DNA from: Palsa-1392 sp036490335 | GTDB lineage: Bacteria; Verrucomicrobiota; Verrucomicrobiia; Chthoniobacterales; UBA10450 | Direction: 5' to 3' | NCBI GenBank assembly: GCA_036490335.1 | Contig: DASXEB010000013.1 | Location: 21,762-85,761, forward strand | Length of the DNA: 64,000 bases | Part shown: piece after piece, positions 52,582 through 60,677 of the stretch | Numbering within the stretch: the stretch's first letter is position 1 | Layout: each line of letters opens with the position of its first letter | Program-made: the position numbers and the translations under genes | The notes under the pieces: model-generated | Seen by the model: the letters and a program-made list of their open reading frames with translations, nothing else | Databases searched by the model: none | Told to the model about the DNA's origin: nothing

Positions 52582-53364
52582 ATGGCCTCATCATCACATT
52601 TTCGTTTCCCGATCAGCCTCTTCGAAACCGAGAGCAACCTCATCCTCCAGGCCGCCGAAAGCGACACCTACAGCGCCGCAATTAACGAGCGCCTCGACGA
52701 CGGCACCGTGGTCAACGGCCGCACCCTTTGGAACACGCTCTTCAAACCCGACGACCCGACCATTCCGCCGCCGCCGGTCGAGCCGCCAATCGGTTCCAGC
52801 GCCGCCCAGGTGGCGGATGAAAGCGCGATCGGCACTTACACGCAGACGCAAAGGGCCGCGCTCAAGATTTACCGGCCGCTCGCGCACAAGGCGCGCGAGG
52901 CCGCGGCGAAGGCGTTTCGCGGGAACGATGTGAAGCTGCACCAGGAATTCCGCATCGGGGTCAAGCGATCGAGCATTATCAGCAAGATCGTGAGCGAAGG
53001 CCGCCTCCTCCTTGCCGGCGTGCGCAATCCCGCCAACACGGCGGCGTTGAAAACCAGCGGCGGCTACGTCGCGAAGGACACCGATCTCCTCGAAGCCGCC
53101 CTCAACGACGTCGACGCGAGCGAAACCAGCCAGGAAGATTCCAAAGGCACCGCCAAAGGCTCGACCGATCGCCGCAACCAAAACCTGGCCGATCTCGACG
53201 ACATCATCGCCGCCATCCAAGGCGCGGCCAGTAACGAATACAGCGATCGCGAAAGCCTGAGCGCTTTCCGCATCGGCATTTTCCCGCCCCACGAAAAAAG
53301 CGGCGGCTCCGGCGGCGGCGTCACCCCGCCCGGCAACAACCCGCCCGCCCCGCCGACACAATAG
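52582..53364 (+). CDS. Unknown protein downstream of a 21-bp tandem array
   Basis: 260 residues from ATG 52582. N-terminal part S-S-S-H-F-R-F-P-I-S-L-F-E-T-E, a central helical region with R-I-G-V-K-R-S-S-I-I-S-K-I-V-S-E-G-R and L-A-G-V-R-N-P-A-N, and a Gly/Pro-rich tail (G-G-S-G-G-G-V-T-P-P-G-N-N-P-P-A-P-P). I recognise no family. It resembles the unknown gene at 28428-29138 in size, composition and in being preceded by an array, but I cannot show homology by eye. No 9-mer lies within. Confidence 0.55.
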   Translation: MASSSHFRFPISLFETESNLILQAAESDTYSAAINERLDDGTVVNGRTLWNTLFKPDDPTIPPPPVEPPIGSSAAQVADESAIGTYTQTQRAALKIYRPLAHKAREAAAKAFRGNDVKLHQEFRIGVKRSSIISKIVSEGRLLLAGVRNPANTAALKTSGGYVAKDTDLLEAALNDVDASETSQEDSKGTAKGSTDRRNQNLADLDDIIAAIQGAASNEYSDRESLSAFRIGIFPPHEKSGGSGGGVTPPGNNPPAPPTQ

Positions 53365-53459
53365 GAAACGATGGAGCGATCGGCGGCGCGGTTTACAAGC
53401 GGAAGTCCCGCCTTTCGAGTCGCAGTTTGAGAAACAGTCAGGTCTTGATAGAATGGGCG

Positions 53460-53655
53460 ATGACCTTGAAGGCGATCGTTCATCCCGCTAAAGAAGGGGG
53501 CTTTTGGGCGGAGGTGCCGGCGCTTCCGGGCTGCGTCACGCAAGGGGAGACGCTGGGCGAGGTCGAGGCTAATCTGCGCGAAGCGGTGGAGGGCGTTTAT
53601 CGTCGACGCTCCCCAGACAAATCCGGGCGACCGCATTGTCGAGGTCGCCGTGTGA
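53460..53655 (+). pseudogene. hicB: HicB-like antitoxin, frameshifted
   Basis: ATG 53460. The HicB fold is obvious at first: T-L-K-A-I-V-H-P-A-K-E-G-G-F-W-A-E-V-P-A-L-P-G-C-V-T-Q-G-E-T. After about A-V-E-G (near 53591-53605) the reading frame must change by one to continue into G-D-R-I-V-E-V-A-V and a TGA at 53653, which overlaps the hicA start by 4 bases. The uninterrupted frame instead runs into nonsense-like Arg-rich sequence. The shift may be a true mutation or a sequencing error. Confidence 0.7.
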
Positions 53656-53857
53656 AGCAGGTTTCCGGACAGGATCTCGCCCGCGCCATCCCGCGAAAGG
53701 CTGGGCCCTGGCCCAGATCAATGGCAGTCACCACATATTTGTGAAGGCGGCCCGGCGCGAACGCATCGTTATTCCGATGCACGGGAATCGGCCGCTGAAA
53801 ACCGGGTTGCTGCGCTCGCTGGTGAAGATCGCGGAATTGGAAGAATCGGATCTCTGA
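53652..53857 (+). pseudogene. hicA: HicA-like toxin, frameshifted
   Basis: GTG start at 53652 (4-base GTGA overlap with hicB). V-K-Q-V-S-G-Q-D-L-A-R-A-I-P-R-K is a typical HicA start. At the G-run 53699-53700 one G is missing; adding it gives G-W-A-L-A-Q-I-N-G-S-H-H-I-F-V-K, the family's double-stranded RNA-binding core with the catalytic His, and P-M-H-G-N-R-P-L-K-T-G-L-L to the stop at 53857. HicA is an mRNA interferase. With its antitoxin also shifted, the module is probably inactive or affected by errors. Confidence 0.75.
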
Positions 53858-53914
53858 AGACGGCGCGGGGGTTGGGGCTTTGCAATTCGCGCTTCCTCTG
53901 CAAGTTTGCGCGCG

Positions 53915-54394
53915 ATGCGGCGCGCGATTTATCCCGGCAGTTTCGATCCGGTGACGAATGGCCACCTCGATGTGATCGAGCGAGCGCGGAAACTTTTCGA
54001 CGAGGTCATCATCGCCGTCGCGGTCAACGATCAGAAGCAGCCGCTCTTTCCGCTCGAGGAACGGCTCCGGCTTTTGCGCGAGACGACGGGCGGGATCGAC
54101 GGCGTGACGATTGCGCCGCTCGATGGGTTGCTGGTCGATTTCGCGGTGCAGCAAAAGGCGCGCGCGATCGTGCGCGGGCTGCGCGCGGTCTCGGATTTCG
54201 AGTTCGAATTCCAGATGGCGTTGATGAATCGCAAGCTCGAAGGCGGGGTGGAAACCATTTTCCTCATGCCGAAAGAGGAATACACTTACATCAGCTCGCG
54301 GATCGTGAAGGAGATCGCGCGGCTCGGCGGCGATGTGAGTGCGTTTGTGCCGCGGTGTGTGGTGGAAAGTTTTCGCGAAAGGTTGCAACGATGA
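53915..54394 (+). CDS. coaD: Phosphopantetheine adenylyltransferase
   Basis: 159 residues from ATG 53915 (a TTG three codons earlier is possible). The nucleotidyltransferase signature Y-P-G-S-F-D-P-V-T-N-G-H-L at the start holds the T/HxGH motif; R-G-L-R-A-V-S-D-F-E-F-E and the I-S-S-R/T-like Y-I-S-S-R-I-V-K-E segment follow. It transfers AMP from ATP to 4'-phosphopantetheine in coenzyme A synthesis. It overlaps the DUF177 gene by 4 bases and so leads the yceD-rpmF-plsX-fabH group, linking CoA to fatty-acid synthesis. Confidence 0.95.
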   Translation: MRRAIYPGSFDPVTNGHLDVIERARKLFDEVIIAVAVNDQKQPLFPLEERLRLLRETTGGIDGVTIAPLDGLLVDFAVQQKARAIVRGLRAVSDFEFEFQMALMNRKLEGGVETIFLMPKEEYTYISSRIVKEIARLGGDVSAFVPRCVVESFRERLQR

Positions 54395-54837
54395 AAATTC
54401 ACCTTCGTCAGATTCCCGCGGCCGGTCTGCATCTCGAGGGCGAGGAGGAATGCGCGATCCCGCAGCTCGATCCGGAAGAGGCGCGTTGCACCGGGCCTTT
54501 GCGCTACGTGCTCGATGCCGGGATTTCCGAAGGCGCGCTCTGGGCGAATGGGACGCTCGCGCAGCCGGTCGAGCTGCGTTGCGTGCGCTGCCTGGAAAGT
54601 TTTCCGTTCGAGATCGAGGTGAAAAATTTCGCCGTGCACCTGCCGTTGACCGGTCCGGAGGAGATCGATCTCTCGCCGTTCGTGCGCGAAGACATTCTTC
54701 TCAATCTGCCGCCATATCCGCATTGCGATCGCGAAGGCGGCCGGGTTTGTCCCGCGCCCGCGACCGCGCCGCGCGAAGACGATGGGCTGGAGGCGCGACC
54801 GCCGGATTGGAGCGCGCTCGATAAACTAAAACTCTGA
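54391..54837 (+). CDS. yceD: DUF177 (YceD) family protein
   Basis: 148 residues, ATG 54391 overlapping the coaD stop by 4 bases. It has the family C-x-x-C (L-R-C-V-R-C-L-E-S-F-P-F-E-I) and a later D-L-S-P-F-V-R-E-D-I-L-L-N-L-P block, ending W-S-A-L-D-K-L. Extra Cys in P-H-C-D-R-E-G-G-R-V-C may bind metal. YceD almost always precedes rpmF and has been linked to 23S rRNA or ribosome assembly. The rpmF gene follows after 55 bases. Confidence 0.88.
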   Translation: MKIHLRQIPAAGLHLEGEEECAIPQLDPEEARCTGPLRYVLDAGISEGALWANGTLAQPVELRCVRCLESFPFEIEVKNFAVHLPLTGPEEIDLSPFVREDILLNLPPYPHCDREGGRVCPAPATAPREDDGLEARPPDWSALDKLKL

Positions 54838-54892
54838 GCCGCGCGGGTGCGATTTGTCTTTTCCGCAAACCCTGCTTTCATTCACCGCTCAC

Positions 54893-55072
54893 ATGGGAGT
54901 CCCAAAACGCAAAACTTCAAAGATGCGGCTGCGCACGCGCAAGGCGTCGCATCGCTGGCGCCCGCCGCAGATGAACAAATGCGCGCAATGCGGGAGCACG
55001 GTCGCGTCGCACACCGCCTGCCCGTCGTGCGGTTATTACAAGGGGCGGCAGGTCTTGACGGTCGAGGGCTAG
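54893..55072 (+). CDS. rpmF: 50S ribosomal protein L32
   Basis: 59 residues from ATG 54893, which fits the family start (G-V-P-K-R-K-T-S-K-M-R). The zinc-binding C-A-Q-C and C-P-S-C pairs are both kept, so this is the zinc-dependent form. The open frame upstream of ATG 54893 is not used. It lies between yceD and plsX; the 97-base gap to plsX contains a 9-mer (55081). Confidence 0.95.
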   Translation: MGVPKRKTSKMRLRTRKASHRWRPPQMNKCAQCGSTVASHTACPSCGYYKGRQVLTVEG

Positions 55073-55169
55073 GCGCGGGCTCGTTAGGCGCGGCGCGCGG
55101 CGGTCGGGCGCGCGAAAGGATGTTTTTGGTTTTGCATTCGCCGGCTGAAAACCGCACAGTGTCGCTCCG

Positions 55170-56201
55170 ATGAAGATCGCTCTCGATGCCATGGGCGGCG
55201 ATTTTGGTCCGCCGAACCTGGTCGGCGGCGCGGTCCTCGCCTTGCGCGAGTATCCGCAAATCCAAAAGCTTTTTCTGGTCGGCGACACGGCGCAGATCGA
55301 GTCGGTCTTGAAAAAGGAAAACTGCAACGATCGCCGCATTCAGATCGTGCATTCGACCCAGGTCGTGGCGATGAGCGACGGCGCGGTCGCATCCGTTAGG
55401 CGCAAAAAAGATTCCTCCGTCAGTCGCGCGGTCGATCTCGTGAAAAAAGGTGAAGCCGCCGCCATCGTGAGCGCAGGCCACACCGGCGCAGCAGTCGCGG
55501 CGACGGCGATCAAATTGCGCATGTTGCCCGGCGTGGAACGGCCCGGCATCGCCTCGCTCGTCCCGACGGAGACGAACGTTTTCGTCCTGATCGACGCGGG
55601 CGCGAACAGCGACGCAAAGCCGGAGCATCTCGTCCAGTACGCCATTATGGGCTCGGTCTATTCGCGTCATGTTTTGGGCTACAACAATCCCGCGATCGGC
55701 CTGATGTCGATCGGCGAAGAAGACGTCAAAGGCAGCGACCTGACGAAAGAAGTTTTCAAAATGTTAAAGGCCAGCGAGCTCAATTTTCGCGGCAACATAG
55801 AGGGTCACGATCTCTTCGAAAATCCGGTCGAAGTGCTGGTCTGCGATGGCTTCGTCGGCAACGTCATTCTCAAAACCTGCGAGTCGGTCGGCGACGCGAT
55901 TTTCAAATGGCTCAAGCACGAGCTGGTGAAAAACAAAGTGCGCATGGCCGGCGCGTATCTCGCGCAGTCGGCCTTCAAGACCATTCGCAAAAAAGTGAAC
56001 TACGAAGAATACGGCGGCTCGCCATTGTTAGGCGTGAACGGCATTTGCATCATCGCCCACGGCGCGAGCACGCCGCTCGCGATCAAAAACGCGCTCCGCG
56101 TCGCGACCGAGTCGATTGAAGAGCAGGTCAATCCACATATCGTCGAGGAGATCGCTCGCTATAATGAAAGCCACGCCTCGCTCGAGACTGCGCTCAGCTA
56201 A
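55170..56201 (+). CDS. plsX: Phosphate acyltransferase PlsX
   Basis: 343 residues. Opens I-A-L-D-A-M-G-G-D-F-G-P, the family signature, with an S-A-G-H-T-G-A block near residue 103 and G-A-N-S-D-A-K-P-E-H-L. It makes acyl-phosphate from acyl-ACP for phospholipid synthesis. It overlaps fabH by 38 bases, so the two are tightly coupled. A partial 9-mer (55394) is inside. Confidence 0.96.
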   Translation: MKIALDAMGGDFGPPNLVGGAVLALREYPQIQKLFLVGDTAQIESVLKKENCNDRRIQIVHSTQVVAMSDGAVASVRRKKDSSVSRAVDLVKKGEAAAIVSAGHTGAAVAATAIKLRMLPGVERPGIASLVPTETNVFVLIDAGANSDAKPEHLVQYAIMGSVYSRHVLGYNNPAIGLMSIGEEDVKGSDLTKEVFKMLKASELNFRGNIEGHDLFENPVEVLVCDGFVGNVILKTCESVGDAIFKWLKHELVKNKVRMAGAYLAQSAFKTIRKKVNYEEYGGSPLLGVNGICIIAHGASTPLAIKNALRVATESIEEQVNPHIVEEIARYNESHASLETALS

Positions 56202-57189
56202 ATCGCTGCGGAGCGTTTCGATCGTCGGCACCGGCAGCTACGTGCCGGAAAAAATTCTCAGCAACGCCGACCTTTCCAAAATCGTCGAGACCGACGACGA
56301 ATGGATCACGACGCGCACCGGCATCAAGCAACGCCGCATCGCCGGGCCTAACGAACATACCAGCGACATGGGCGCAAAAGCCGCGCTTGCCGCGATCGAG
56401 CAGGCCGGTCTTTCGCCTAACGACGTCGATCTCATCCTCGTCGCCACCGCCACGCCGGACGTCGTCTTTCCCGCGACCGCCTGTTTCATTCAGACAAAAA
56501 TCGGCGCGAGCAAAGCGGCCTGCTTCGACATTTCCGCCGCCTGCGCGGGCTTCCTCGTCGCGGTCGAAATCGCCCAGCAATTCATCATGTCGCACACCTA
56601 CGATGTCGTCCTCGTCATCGGCGCGGAGAAACTGAGCAGTATTACCGATTGGACCGATCGTAATACCTGCGTTCTCTTCGGCGACGGCGCCGGCGCCGCC
56701 GTCCTCCAGCATCGCGACAATGGGAGTCACGGACTCATCAGCAGCCACATCGCGAGCGACGGAAATTTTGCCGACATCCTCTGGATGCCGGGCGGCGGTT
56801 CGCGCCGGCCGATCACGCGCGAGAATGTCGATCAACGCCTGCAGACGATCAAAATGTCGGGCAAGGACGTTTACAAGCGCGCCGTCACCGCGATGGTCGA
56901 CGCCGCAAAGCGCGCGATCGAGCAGGCTGGCCTGACGAAAAACGATATCGCCTGCGTCATTCCGCATCAGGCGAACGTCCGCATCATCGAAGCGATCGCG
57001 GATCGGTTGAAAATCCCGCTCGAGAAATTTTTCATCAACCTGGAAAGGTATGGCAACACCTCTGCCGCCGCGGTCGCGATCGCGCTCGACGAAGCGAATC
57101 GCAGCGGCCGGATCAAGCGCGGCGATTACGTCCTCATGGTCGTTTTCGGCGGCGGCCTCACCTGGGCCGGATCGGTCCTGGAATGGTAA
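56164..57189 (+). CDS. fabH: Beta-ketoacyl-ACP synthase III
   Basis: 341 residues from ATG 56164, which gives a 16-residue basic lead before S-I-V-G-T-G-S-Y-V-P-E. The catalytic triad is visible: Cys in F-D-I-S-A-A-C-A-G-F, His in I-P-H-Q-A-N, Asn in G-N-T-S-A-A. It starts fatty-acid synthesis by condensing acetyl-CoA with malonyl-ACP. It overlaps the end of plsX, as in the classical operon. 9-mers are at 56346 and 56415; two overlapping copies (57212-57227) follow the stop. Confidence 0.96.
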   Translation: MKATPRSRLRSAKSLRSVSIVGTGSYVPEKILSNADLSKIVETDDEWITTRTGIKQRRIAGPNEHTSDMGAKAALAAIEQAGLSPNDVDLILVATATPDVVFPATACFIQTKIGASKAACFDISAACAGFLVAVEIAQQFIMSHTYDVVLVIGAEKLSSITDWTDRNTCVLFGDGAGAAVLQHRDNGSHGLISSHIASDGNFADILWMPGGGSRRPITRENVDQRLQTIKMSGKDVYKRAVTAMVDAAKRAIEQAGLTKNDIACVIPHQANVRIIEAIADRLKIPLEKFFINLERYGNTSAAAVAIALDEANRSGRIKRGDYVLMVVFGGGLTWAGSVLEW

Positions 57190-57297
57190 CGCGGCGCGGC
57201 TCGTTTTTTCAGCCTAACGCCTAACGAATCGCCTTGCGCCGCTGCGCCTCGCAGAAAAATTCGCGCGAGCTGTGCGCGCGTGCGCTAGTTTCCGCGC

Positions 57298-58161
57298 ATG
57301 CTCGTCGAAACCCACGCCCATCTTGATTATCCCGACTTCGCTCCCGACTTCGAAGACGTCCTCCAACGCGCTACCGCGGCCGGCGTCACTCGCATCATCA
57401 CGATCGGGACGTCGTTAGGCAGCAGCCGGCGCGCGGTCGAGCTCGCGGAAAAATACCCGAACGTTTACGCGGTCGTGGGCGTTCACCCTAACGATGCCGA
57501 AAACGCGGCCGACGACATCATCACGCCGCTGCGCGAACTGGCGAAACATCCGCGCGTCGCCGCCATCGGCGAGACCGGCCTGGATTATCATTATCTTCCC
57601 GGTGCAAAAGTCGCGCGCGAACGAAAAACGCAGGCCGTCTCGCAGGCTTTGCAGGCCGAGACAGAGGACGAAATCGAGAGCGGAATCCACGACGGCGCTC
57701 TCAAGAGCAAACAGGCGAGTCTGTTTCAACAGCAACTCGATCTCGCGGTCGAATTGCGGCTCAACGTCGTCATTCACCAGCGCGATGCGTGGGATGATAC
57801 GCTCGCGATTCTGCGCGAGTACGGCCGGCAGTTGAGCGGCGTTTTTCATTGCTTCGGCGGCACCCGCGAACAGGCAGAAGAAGTGATCTCGTTAGGCCAC
57901 CTCGTGTCGTTCACCGGCATCGTCACATTCAAAAACGGCGCGGCTGTGCGCGCAGTCGCCGCCGGCTTGTCGTTAGGCGAATTCATGGTCGAGACCGATT
58001 GCCCCTATCTCGCGCCCGAGCCGTATCGCGGGCAACGCTGCGAGCCCGCCTACACACGGCTCGTCGCCGAGAGCGTCGCCGCCGCACGCGGCATCAGCCT
58101 GGAAGAACTGGCACGCGCGACGACGAAAACCGCGGAGGAATTTTTCCGGCTCCAAGCCTAA
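57298..58161 (+). CDS. TatD family deoxyribonuclease with an extra insertion
   Basis: 287 residues. Metal ligands H-A-H-L-D at residues 6-10, E in G-E-T-G-L-D-Y, H in V-I-H-Q-R-D and H in V-F-H-C-F-G-G, D in E-T-D-C-P-Y-L. These enzymes are metal-dependent 3'-5' exonucleases. Between the G-L-D-Y and the third histidine there is an insertion of about 35 residues rich in Glu, Gln and Lys that most members lack. 9-mers at 57412, 57889 and 57970 encode S-L-G stretches, and the TAA stop lies inside the copy at 58156. Confidence 0.88.
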   Translation: MLVETHAHLDYPDFAPDFEDVLQRATAAGVTRIITIGTSLGSSRRAVELAEKYPNVYAVVGVHPNDAENAADDIITPLRELAKHPRVAAIGETGLDYHYLPGAKVARERKTQAVSQALQAETEDEIESGIHDGALKSKQASLFQQQLDLAVELRLNVVIHQRDAWDDTLAILREYGRQLSGVFHCFGGTREQAEEVISLGHLVSFTGIVTFKNGAAVRAVAAGLSLGEFMVETDCPYLAPEPYRGQRCEPAYTRLVAESVAAARGISLEELARATTKTAEEFFRLQA

Positions 58162-58167
58162 CGAAAA

Positions 58168-58785
58168 GTGATACTGAAGGTCGTCGCCAGGCGAATTTTT
58201 TTGCTCGCGCTGATTTCGTTAGGCGCATCCTGTACGACGCCGGACCAGCATCATCAGCTTGTCATCAGCATCCCGGAGCAGCGAATGGTTTTGCTCCAGG
58301 ATGGCGCGCCGATCGCGACCTTTCCGGTTTCGACTTCGAAATTTGGTCTTGGCGACACGCCTGGAAGAAGCGGAACGCCGTTAGGCAACCTCGAGGTCGC
58401 GCGCAAAATCGGCGCGGGTGCGCCGAGCGGCGCCGTTTTCAAGGATCGCGAACGCACCGGCGAGATTGTCAGGCCGGATGCGCCAGGGCGCGATCCGATT
58501 GTGACACGCATTCTTTGGTTGCGCGGTCTCGAGGCGCAAAATGCGCGCGCGTTTTCGCGCTACATTTACATTCACGGCACGCCGGAAGAACGGAACATCG
58601 GTCTGCCGGTCAGCTACGGCTGCGTGCGGATGCGCTCGCACGATGTCATTCAACTTTTCGACATGGTCGGAATCGGCGCGCGCGTGACGATCGCGGACGC
58701 GCCGCTCGAAACGCTCGTGCCGAATCTTCCGCCGCCCGCGACGCGGGTCGCGAGCGAGGAATTGCCGAAGCTGGATCCTCGTTAG
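58168..58785 (+). CDS. L,D-transpeptidase lipoprotein (YkuD domain)
   Basis: 205 residues, GTG start at 58168, 6 bases after tatD. The lipobox L-G-A-S-C gives Cys22. The YkuD domain shows I-S-I-P-E-Q-R-M, I-Y-I-H-G-T and the catalytic S-Y-G-C-V-R-M. Such enzymes crosslink peptidoglycan at 3-3 bonds or attach lipoproteins to it. It ends with an Arg codon whose neighbour TAG is supplied by the 9-mer at 58779. Convergent with gmd across a strong palindrome. Confidence 0.9.
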   Translation: MILKVVARRIFLLALISLGASCTTPDQHHQLVISIPEQRMVLLQDGAPIATFPVSTSKFGLGDTPGRSGTPLGNLEVARKIGAGAPSGAVFKDRERTGEIVRPDAPGRDPIVTRILWLRGLEAQNARAFSRYIYIHGTPEERNIGLPVSYGCVRMRSHDVIQLFDMVGIGARVTIADAPLETLVPNLPPPATRVASEELPKLDPR

Positions 58786-58802
58786 GCGCGCGCGCCTAAC
58801 GA
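58779..58802. terminator. Perfect 24-bp palindrome between two convergent genes
   Basis: TCGTTAGGC at 58779-58787 and GCCTAACGA at 58794-58802 flank six alternating C and G, so all 24 bases are self-complementary. It includes the stop of the L,D-transpeptidase gene and lies 22 bases before the stop of gmd. A further copy follows at 58812. As RNA it would form a 10-bp stem with a small loop. Function as a shared terminator is inferred. Confidence 0.6.
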
Positions 58803-58824
58803 CTTCGCGATTCGTTAGGCATTG

Positions 58825-59838
58825 TTAGGGCATTTGCCCCAACTGCTCCTGCACCATCGGCCGGGACAGCAGCTTCATGTCGGCGTCGACCATGATTTCG
58901 ACGAGCTCGCGGAAGCGAACTTTCGGCTCCCAATCGAGGACGCGTTTCGCCTTCGCCGGATTGCCGATGAGCAGGTCGACTTCCGCCGGACGTTCGTAGC
59001 GGCCGTCGTGTTTGACGTATTCCTTCCAGTCGAGATCGACGCGTCCGAAAGCGATGTCGAGAAATTCACGAATGGTGTGCGTTTCGTTCGTCGCGAGGAC
59101 GAAGTCGTCGCCTTCGTCGTGCTGCAAGATGCGCCACATGCCTTCGACGTATTCCGGCGCGTAACCCCAGTCGCGTTTCGCGTCGAGATTGCCGAGGAAG
59201 AGTTCGTTTTGCAGTCCGTGTTTTATGGCCGCGACGGCGCGGGTGATTTTGCGCGTGACAAACGTTTCGCCGCGGCGCGGACTTTCGTGGTTGAAAAGAA
59301 TGCCGTTGCTCGCGCAGAGGCCGTAGCTTTCGCGGTAGTTCACCGTCGCCCAATAGGCGAAAACTTTTGCGACGCCGTAGGGACTGCGCGGCCAGAAGGG
59401 TGTCGTTTCAACCTGCGGAACTTGCTGCACTTTGCCGAACATTTCGCTGCTCGAAGCCTGATAAAAGCGCGAGCGGATGCCGGTTTCGCGGATCGCTTCG
59501 AGGATGCGAATCGTGCCGACGCCGGTAACGTCGGAAGTGTATTCTGGAATGTCGAAGCTGACGCGGACGTGGCTCTGCGCGGCGAGATGATAGATTTCGT
59601 CCGGCTTCAAATCGTATAGCAACTTCACGAGATTGACCGAGTCGCTCAGGTCCCCGTAATGCAGAAACATCTTCACGCCGTTGATGTGCGGGTCGGCGTA
59701 AAGATGGTCGATGCGCACGGTGTTAAAGGTGCTCGCGCGGCGAATGATGCCGTGGACTTCGTAGTTTTTTTCGAGGAGAAGATCGGCCAGATAACTGCCG
59801 TCCTGGCCGGTGATGCCGGTGATGAGCGCTTTCTTCAT
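58825..59838 (-). CDS. gmd: GDP-mannose 4,6-dehydratase
   Basis: 337 residues, full length. T-G-I-T-G-Q-D-G-S-Y-L at residues 7-17 is the NADP-binding loop; catalytic S-S-S-E-M-F-G and Y-G-V-A-K follow. It converts GDP-mannose to GDP-4-keto-6-deoxymannose, the precursor of GDP-fucose and related surface sugars. No partner such as fcl is next to it. It carries no exact 9-mer, unlike its neighbours. Divergent from nothing; rph lies upstream on the same strand after 43 bases. Confidence 0.96.
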   Translation of the reverse strand: MKKALITGITGQDGSYLADLLLEKNYEVHGIIRRASTFNTVRIDHLYADPHINGVKMFLHYGDLSDSVNLVKLLYDLKPDEIYHLAAQSHVRVSFDIPEYTSDVTGVGTIRILEAIRETGIRSRFYQASSSEMFGKVQQVPQVETTPFWPRSPYGVAKVFAYWATVNYRESYGLCASNGILFNHESPRRGETFVTRKITRAVAAIKHGLQNELFLGNLDAKRDWGYAPEYVEGMWRILQHDEGDDFVLATNETHTIREFLDIAFGRVDLDWKEYVKHDGRYERPAEVDLLIGNPAKAKRVLDWEPKVRFRELVEIMVDADMKLLSRPMVQEQLGQMP

Positions 59839-59881
59839 GGGCGATTCGGTCTAGAGCATTCGGCGTACTCCGGCAAATATT

Positions 59882-60622
59882 TCACTCGTTAGGCGAGACG
59901 GCGCCGAGCACCCTTTGTTGCGCCGCGATCAAATCGGCAATGCCTTTTTGGCCTAACGAGAGCATTTCAAGCAACTGTTCGTGGCTGAAAGTCGCTTCTT
60001 CGCCGGAGCCTTGCACTTCGACGAGCGCGCCATCTTCCGTCGCGACAAGATTGAGATCGACCGTGACGGCTTTGTCTTCTTCGTAATTCAAATCGAGCAC
60101 GGGAACGCCTTCGATCACGCCGACGCTGACCGCGGCGACAAGTTGCCTAACGGGAAGTTCGGGCAGTTTTTTTTCGTTCACTAAATTTCGGCAGGCCAAA
60201 GTGACGGCGACGCTCGCGCCGGTGATCGCAGCGGTGCGGGTGCCGCCGTCGGCCTGGAGCACATCGCAATCGACCCAAATCGTGCGCGGGCCGAGTTTTT
60301 CCAAATTGAGAACGGCGCGCATCGAGCGGCCGATGAGTCGCTGGATTTCGCTGCTGCGTCCGTCGAGGCGGCCTTTGGCAACGTCGCGCGGTTTCCGTGT
60401 CAGGGTCGAGTAGGGGAGCATCGAATATTCCGCGGTGAGCCAGCCGCCGGTGATGCGTTGTTCTTTCATCCAGCGCGGAACGTTTTCCTCGATCATGACG
60501 CCGCAAACGACGCGCGTGTCGCCCATGGAAATAAGGACGGAGCCGTTCGCGTGCGGCGCGATGCCGCACTCGAAACGGACGGGTCGCAACTCGTTAGGCG
60601 CGCGATTTTGCGGGCGAATCAT
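59882..60622 (-). CDS. rph: Ribonuclease PH
   Basis: 246 residues. Start R-P-Q-N-R-A-P-N-E-L-R-P-V, conserved G-D-T-R-V-V-C-G-V, A-E-Y-S-M-L-P-Y-S-T and D-C-D-V-L-Q-A-D-G-G-T-R-T-A. RNase PH is a phosphate-dependent 3' exonuclease that trims tRNA precursors. Both ends carry 9-mers: an A-P-N-E at the start (60591) and P-N-E directly before the stop (59886), plus one at 59951. Confidence 0.96.
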   Translation of the reverse strand: MIRPQNRAPNELRPVRFECGIAPHANGSVLISMGDTRVVCGVMIEENVPRWMKEQRITGGWLTAEYSMLPYSTLTRKPRDVAKGRLDGRSSEIQRLIGRSMRAVLNLEKLGPRTIWVDCDVLQADGGTRTAAITGASVAVTLACRNLVNEKKLPELPVRQLVAAVSVGVIEGVPVLDLNYEEDKAVTVDLNLVATEDGALVEVQGSGEEATFSHEQLLEMLSLGQKGIADLIAAQQRVLGAVSPNE

Positions 60623-60677
60623 GGCGCCAAACTAGATGATGTGGCCGCGCGCGCGAGGCAAAGTTCTTCGTTAGGGC

